Origin: PALSA-1003 sp963791945
Lineage (GTDB): Bacteria; Pseudomonadota; Gammaproteobacteria; Burkholderiales; Casimicrobiaceae
Assembly: GCA_963791945.1 (NCBI GenBank)
Contig: CAWBUD010000002.1
Location: 1,798,001-1,862,000 of the forward strand
Length of the DNA stretch: 64,000 nucleotides
Direction of reading: 5' to 3'
The number at the start of each line of letters is the position of its first letter. The stretch's first letter is position 1. This document shows positions 60,739 through 64,000 of the stretch, piece by piece. Below the pieces are notes generated by a model. That model did no database searches. It worked only from the letters and a program-made list of their open reading frames with translations, and had not been told where the DNA came from. The translations under genes and the position numbers were made by a program.

Positions 60739-61500
60739 TCAGATTGTGCTCTTGGTGAGAAATGCCGAAACCCTGCGGCGCGTCTCGGGGTCGTCGTAGA
60801 GCTCGCGCGTCGCCGTGATCTCGGCGGCGAAGCCGTCGCGGTCTGGATCGCCCTCGGCAGCGATGCACCGCTTGCCGGCGGCGAGCGCGGATCTCGGCAT
60901 CGCGCCAAGACGCGCCGCCAGCTCGCGGCACCAGTCTCCAAGTCGCTCGCGAGGCTGGGCCCACTGGACGAGGCCGAGGCGCAGTGCCTCCGCGCCGTCG
61001 ACCGCCTCCGCGCCGAGAATGATGCGCGCGGCCGTGGCCCGACCACAGAGACGCGTCAACCTTTGGGTACCGCCCGCTGCCGGCAGCAGGCCCAGGCGTA
61101 CCTCAGGCAGCCCAAGCTTCGCTTCGAGGGCAGCGACCCTCAGATCACAGGCGAGAGCGAGCTCGAGCCCTCCGCCCATTGCCGCTCCGCCGATTTCGGC
61201 CAGCGTCACGACCGCCGCATTCTCGATGCAACCGAACAAACGCTGCATCCGCCGCACAAGTGCGACCATCGCATCGCGGCCCTGCGGCGTATCAAAACAC
61301 GAACGCATCAGTGCCAGGTCGGCGCCGGCGCAGAAGGTCGTCTGATCGCTGCGAATATGCAGCACCGCGATCTCCGGGTCGGCGACCGCGGCGTCGAGCG
61401 CCGCTTCGAGGCGACCGACCAGCTCGCCGTCGAGCGCATTGACCGGCGGTCGCGACAGCGTTGCGACCATCACGTGTCCGACTCGTTCGATGGCAAGCAC
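60739..61500 (-). CDS. Enoyl-CoA hydratase
   Basis: 253 residues. Crotonase fold with VATLSRPPVNALDGELVGRL, TTFCAGADLALMRSC, IGGAAMGGGLELALACDLRVA, and both acidic residues of classical hydratases in GLPEVRLGLLPAAGGTQRL. It would hydrate an unsaturated acyl-CoA for the adjacent SDR to oxidise. It lies 15 bases after livF and 17 before the SDR gene. Confidence 0.87.
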   Translation of the reverse strand: MLAIERVGHVMVATLSRPPVNALDGELVGRLEAALDAAVADPEIAVLHIRSDQTTFCAGADLALMRSCFDTPQGRDAMVALVRRMQRLFGCIENAAVVTLAEIGGAAMGGGLELALACDLRVAALEAKLGLPEVRLGLLPAAGGTQRLTRLCGRATAARIILGAEAVDGAEALRLGLVQWAQPRERLGDWCRELAARLGAMPRSALAAGKRCIAAEGDPDRDGFAAEITATRELYDDPETRRRVSAFLTKSTI

Positions 61501-61515
61501 GGGCGCTATCCTCGT

Positions 61516-62217
61516 TCAGGTGAGTGTGACCCAGCGGTCGAGCACGGCGGTGTCCGCAAGGAGAGCCTCGCTGGAAGCCTGGTGGACCACCCGGCCGCGG
61601 TCGAGAACGATCGCCTGCCTGGTCAACGACAGCGCGACGCGCACGTGCTGCTCGACCACGATCACGGCGAACTCACCCGAGCGCACGAGGTCGTGGACGA
61701 CTTTGACGACCGCGCTGACGATGATCGGGGCGAGCCCTTCCAGCGGCTCGTCGAGCAGCAGCACGCTCGGGTTGGTCGTCAGCGCACGCGCGATAGCCAG
61801 CATCTGTTGCTCGCCGCCGGATAATTGATTGCCGAGATTGCGGCGCCGCTCCTTCAGTCCCGGGAACGTCCGGTAGATCCTCGTCAGGTCCCACGGACCC
61901 GGACGCGCGACCGTATGGAGATGCTCCTCCACGGTCAGCGAGGGAAAACACAGGCGCTCCTGGGGAACCCACCCCAGACCGAGACGCGCACGGAGATACG
62001 TCGGCGTGAGCGCCAGGTCCTTGCCGCGCATGAACAGACGGCCTCGCCTAAGCCGCGTCAGCCCCATGATCGTGAGCAGAAGCGTCGTCTTGCCGACCCC
62101 GTTGCGGCCGACGAGTGCCAAGCTCCCACCCTGCTCCAGCGCAAACGAGATGCCGTCGAGCACAATCGAGTCGCCGTAGCCCGCGCAGAGATCCTCGGCC
62201 ATGAGGAGATCAGGCAC
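61516..62217 (-). CDS. livF: Branched-chain-type ABC transporter ATP-binding protein
   Basis: 233 residues, full LivF length. Walker A GRNGVGKTTLLLT, signature NQLSGGEQQMLAIARAL, Walker B VLLLDEPLEGLAP. LivF-type subunits pair with LivG, LivHM and a binding protein to import amino acids or, in aromatic clusters, benzoate-like acids. No partner genes are visible inside the window; they may lie beyond 64000. The 207 bases upstream (62218-62424) hold no recognisable gene. Confidence 0.9.
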   Translation of the reverse strand: MPDLLMAEDLCAGYGDSIVLDGISFALEQGGSLALVGRNGVGKTTLLLTIMGLTRLRRGRLFMRGKDLALTPTYLRARLGLGWVPQERLCFPSLTVEEHLHTVARPGPWDLTRIYRTFPGLKERRRNLGNQLSGGEQQMLAIARALTTNPSVLLLDEPLEGLAPIIVSAVVKVVHDLVRSGEFAVIVVEQHVRVALSLTRQAIVLDRGRVVHQASSEALLADTAVLDRWVTLT

Positions 62218-62424
62218 GGGCCGGCTCGTTGGGTCGGCGCTGCAGACTCATGGGAGTATCGCTTCGGGCTTTTCGATCCTGCAGCGGACGAACCAATGGA
62301 CCGAAATCAGGACTCTGCAGCGGGATAACAAACAGTGCGGCGATTCCGGGCCCGCTCGCGAGAAGATATCGGCAATCCATTGCGGTCTACGGTTGTGGAT
62401 CGACGGTGCAGCGGCCCGTTCGAT

Positions 62425-63915
62425 TCAGTGCGCCTGGCGCTCCGTGCTTGCCATCGGTGCGAGGTGCTCGTCTGCGGTGAGCGCGCGGTGCACGTCCTGC
62501 AGCTTTCGGCGCAGCAGCTTGCCTGTTGCCGTACGGGGCAGCGAGGTCAAAGGAAGCAACCAGCGCGGCCGCTGATGCGGGGGCAAGGCATCGATGCACG
62601 TCTTCAGTCCGCCGTCGCCGGCTGCGTCCGTCTTTGGCACGTAGAAGAACGCGACCGCCGCCACACCGTCAGCATCGGTGGCCGATACGGCGGCCGCTTC
62701 GGCGATACTCGGGCACGCGGCGGCGAGCCTTTCTTCAAGCTCGACCAGGTTGACCCATCGGCCACCGATCTTGACCAGGCAGTCCTCGCGTCCGGTGAAG
62801 CGCCAGGTGCCCGCGCTCCCGCGCTCGAAGAGGTCGGCGGGGCAGAACGCGCCATCCCGGAAATTCTCGGCGTCCGCGCTGGGGCGATTCCAGTAACCGA
62901 GGGCAAGCATGGGCGTGTGGATCCGGACTCGCATCGGGGGCGCAGCGTGCTGATCCATCGGCTGGACCGCGACGCCCGGAGCCGGTGACAGCCCTTCGCC
63001 TGTTCCCACGTCGATCAGGACCAGGCTCAACGTCTCCGACGCGCCGTAACCGTCGACAATCGTGATCCCGGTCTCCTTGCGCCATGCCTCGCGTAGCGTC
63101 GAGGGCAGTGCTTCGCCGGCCGATACGCATCGGCGCAGTCCGCACTTCGCCAATCGCGCGGCGAACCCTTCCTTGAGCAGGTTCCGGTACAACGAAGGGA
63201 CGCTGAAGAGCACGGTTGGTCGCTGAGCCTTCATCGTCTCGGCGACGCTCTCGGCGCTCGGCCACTGCGGATCGACGATCACGGTTGCGCCGAGCTTCAG
63301 CCCGCTGAACAGGCTGTTGCCCAGCGGATAGGCGAAGAAGAGCTTCGAGCTCGCGAACAGCCGGTCGTCGACGCCGATGCCGAGCACGTCGGCGGCGACC
63401 CGCTCCACGTGCTGCGCGAACCGGTGGGCGTGCACGACCGCCTTGGGCTTGCCGCTGGTTCCAGACGAATGGCTCCAGAACGCCGGCGATTCTTCGTGCA
63501 TCGCCGCAGGTGCCACGGGCACCGCGGCTGTCGACGCGCGCAGCCAATCGTGGAGCCTGACCACGCGGTTGCGGAACTCGGGCGGCGTGTCGTCCTGCGA
63601 GTCGGCGAGAATGAAGCGAAACCGGCCCTCGCTGATGATGAACCGCCAGTCTTCGGCGGAAATGCGCGGATTGACTGCGACGGCGACGCCGCCTGCCCAG
63701 ATCGTGCCGAGATAGGCGCTTACCCACGTGCTGCCGTCGGACAGCTTGATCGCGACTCGGTCCCCGCCTTCCAAGCCGCGGCACAACCATTCGCCTCCGG
63801 CTCGGGCGACCGCGTCGCGAAGCGCGCCATAGCTCATGCGCTCGGTGCCGCAGGCGATCGCCGTACGCTCTGGACGGCCGGCTTCGAGCAGCATCGCGGC
63901 GGCGTTCATGGTCAT
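62425..63915 (-). CDS. Benzoate-CoA ligase family AMP-forming acid:CoA ligase
   Basis: 496 residues with CAGGAGAACGTC before the ATG at 63915. Adenylate-forming motifs are present: the phosphate loop SHSSGTSGKPKAV, DGYGASETLSLVL, and the hinge/C-terminal TGREDCLVKIGGRWVN with the final PRTATGKLLRRKL containing the catalytic Lys. It activates an aromatic or alicyclic acid to its CoA thioester. It is a BadA/BclA/AbmG-type enzyme; 2-aminobenzoate, benzoate or cyclohexane carboxylate are candidates. It heads the leftward unit that continues through livF to the acyl-CoA dehydrogenase. Confidence 0.9.
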   Translation of the reverse strand: MTMNAAAMLLEAGRPERTAIACGTERMSYGALRDAVARAGGEWLCRGLEGGDRVAIKLSDGSTWVSAYLGTIWAGGVAVAVNPRISAEDWRFIISEGRFRFILADSQDDTPPEFRNRVVRLHDWLRASTAAVPVAPAAMHEESPAFWSHSSGTSGKPKAVVHAHRFAQHVERVAADVLGIGVDDRLFASSKLFFAYPLGNSLFSGLKLGATVIVDPQWPSAESVAETMKAQRPTVLFSVPSLYRNLLKEGFAARLAKCGLRRCVSAGEALPSTLREAWRKETGITIVDGYGASETLSLVLIDVGTGEGLSPAPGVAVQPMDQHAAPPMRVRIHTPMLALGYWNRPSADAENFRDGAFCPADLFERGSAGTWRFTGREDCLVKIGGRWVNLVELEERLAAACPSIAEAAAVSATDADGVAAVAFFYVPKTDAAGDGGLKTCIDALPPHQRPRWLLPLTSLPRTATGKLLRRKLQDVHRALTADEHLAPMASTERQAH

Positions 63916-64000
63916 GACGTTCTCCTGAGTTCCACGGGCGACGGTGGTCGCGATGCCGGACTGCAGCCGTTGGTCAACCGGGAGCGGCGTCGGAGCTCGC

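Noticed and set aside
1..64000. CRISPR arrays, tRNA/rRNA genes, insertion sequences, prophage, toxin-antitoxin pairs
   Set aside because: Looked for and not seen; no transposase-like frames or regularly spaced repeats.

Overview
The window is high-GC, gene-dense DNA from a bacterium most like a facultatively anaerobic, aromatic-degrading betaproteobacterium (Thauera/Azoarcus/Burkholderiales-like). The assignment rests on gene content: a Thauera-type ATP-dependent benzoyl-CoA reductase set, 2-oxoacid:ferredoxin oxidoreductases, a B12-dependent ribonucleotide reductase, two NnrS-type proteins and betaproteobacterial envelope proteins. I see no tRNA, rRNA, CRISPR array, IS element or prophage.

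Layout. 0-9.4 kb: 3' part of an EAL-domain protein, a truncated yjbQ remnant, a DASS-family anion transporter, an nrdJ-nnrS operon, a decayed PQQ-type sugar dehydrogenase and topoisomerase IB. 9.4-18.6 kb: small envelope and stress genes (DUF3309, lipoproteins, entericidin, Cys-repeat exported proteins), a ferritin-like protein, DUF1614, MscS, MarR, and an HtrA protease followed by two paralogous exported proteins. 18.6-27.3 kb: an orphan Rieske protein, a fused ABC transporter, GH15, a zwf pseudogene, phosphotransacetylase, citrate synthase and small proteins. 27.4-32.4 kb: an overlapping response regulator / solute-binding lipoprotein / hybrid kinase operon. 32.5-38.9 kb: an exported protein, DUF3455, GNAT, sulfotransferase-like and DapA-like genes, and a rearrangement scar in front of a family-5 solute-binding protein.

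39-54.8 kb is the metabolic core. Two divergent transcription units leave a shared control region at 46.47-46.70 kb. Leftward lies a tightly coupled seven-gene unit: korA, korB, a rubrerythrin-like protein, then the gamma, flavoprotein-ferredoxin, alpha and beta subunits of a second 2-oxoacid oxidoreductase. Rightward lie had-oah-dch-bcrCBAD-fdx, which reduce benzoyl-CoA with ATP and reduced ferredoxin and carry out modified beta-oxidation to ring opening. The oxidoreductases would supply the low-potential electrons. An FNR-type box and a separate palindrome in the shared region fit anoxic plus effector control.

54.8-57.9 kb holds an NnrS-like protein, a MIP18-family protein, a tandem GNAT and a hemerythrin, plausibly for NO/O2 defence and protein acetylation. 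57.9-63.9 kb is a CoA-ligase / livF / enoyl-CoA hydratase / SDR / enoyl-CoA hydratase / acyl-CoA dehydrogenase unit resembling aminobenzoate or alicyclic-acid CoA pathways.

Five clearly decayed genes (yjbQ, PQQ dehydrogenase, FAD monooxygenase, zwf, alpha/beta hydrolase) in 64 kb are notable. They mean either genome erosion or assembly deletions.
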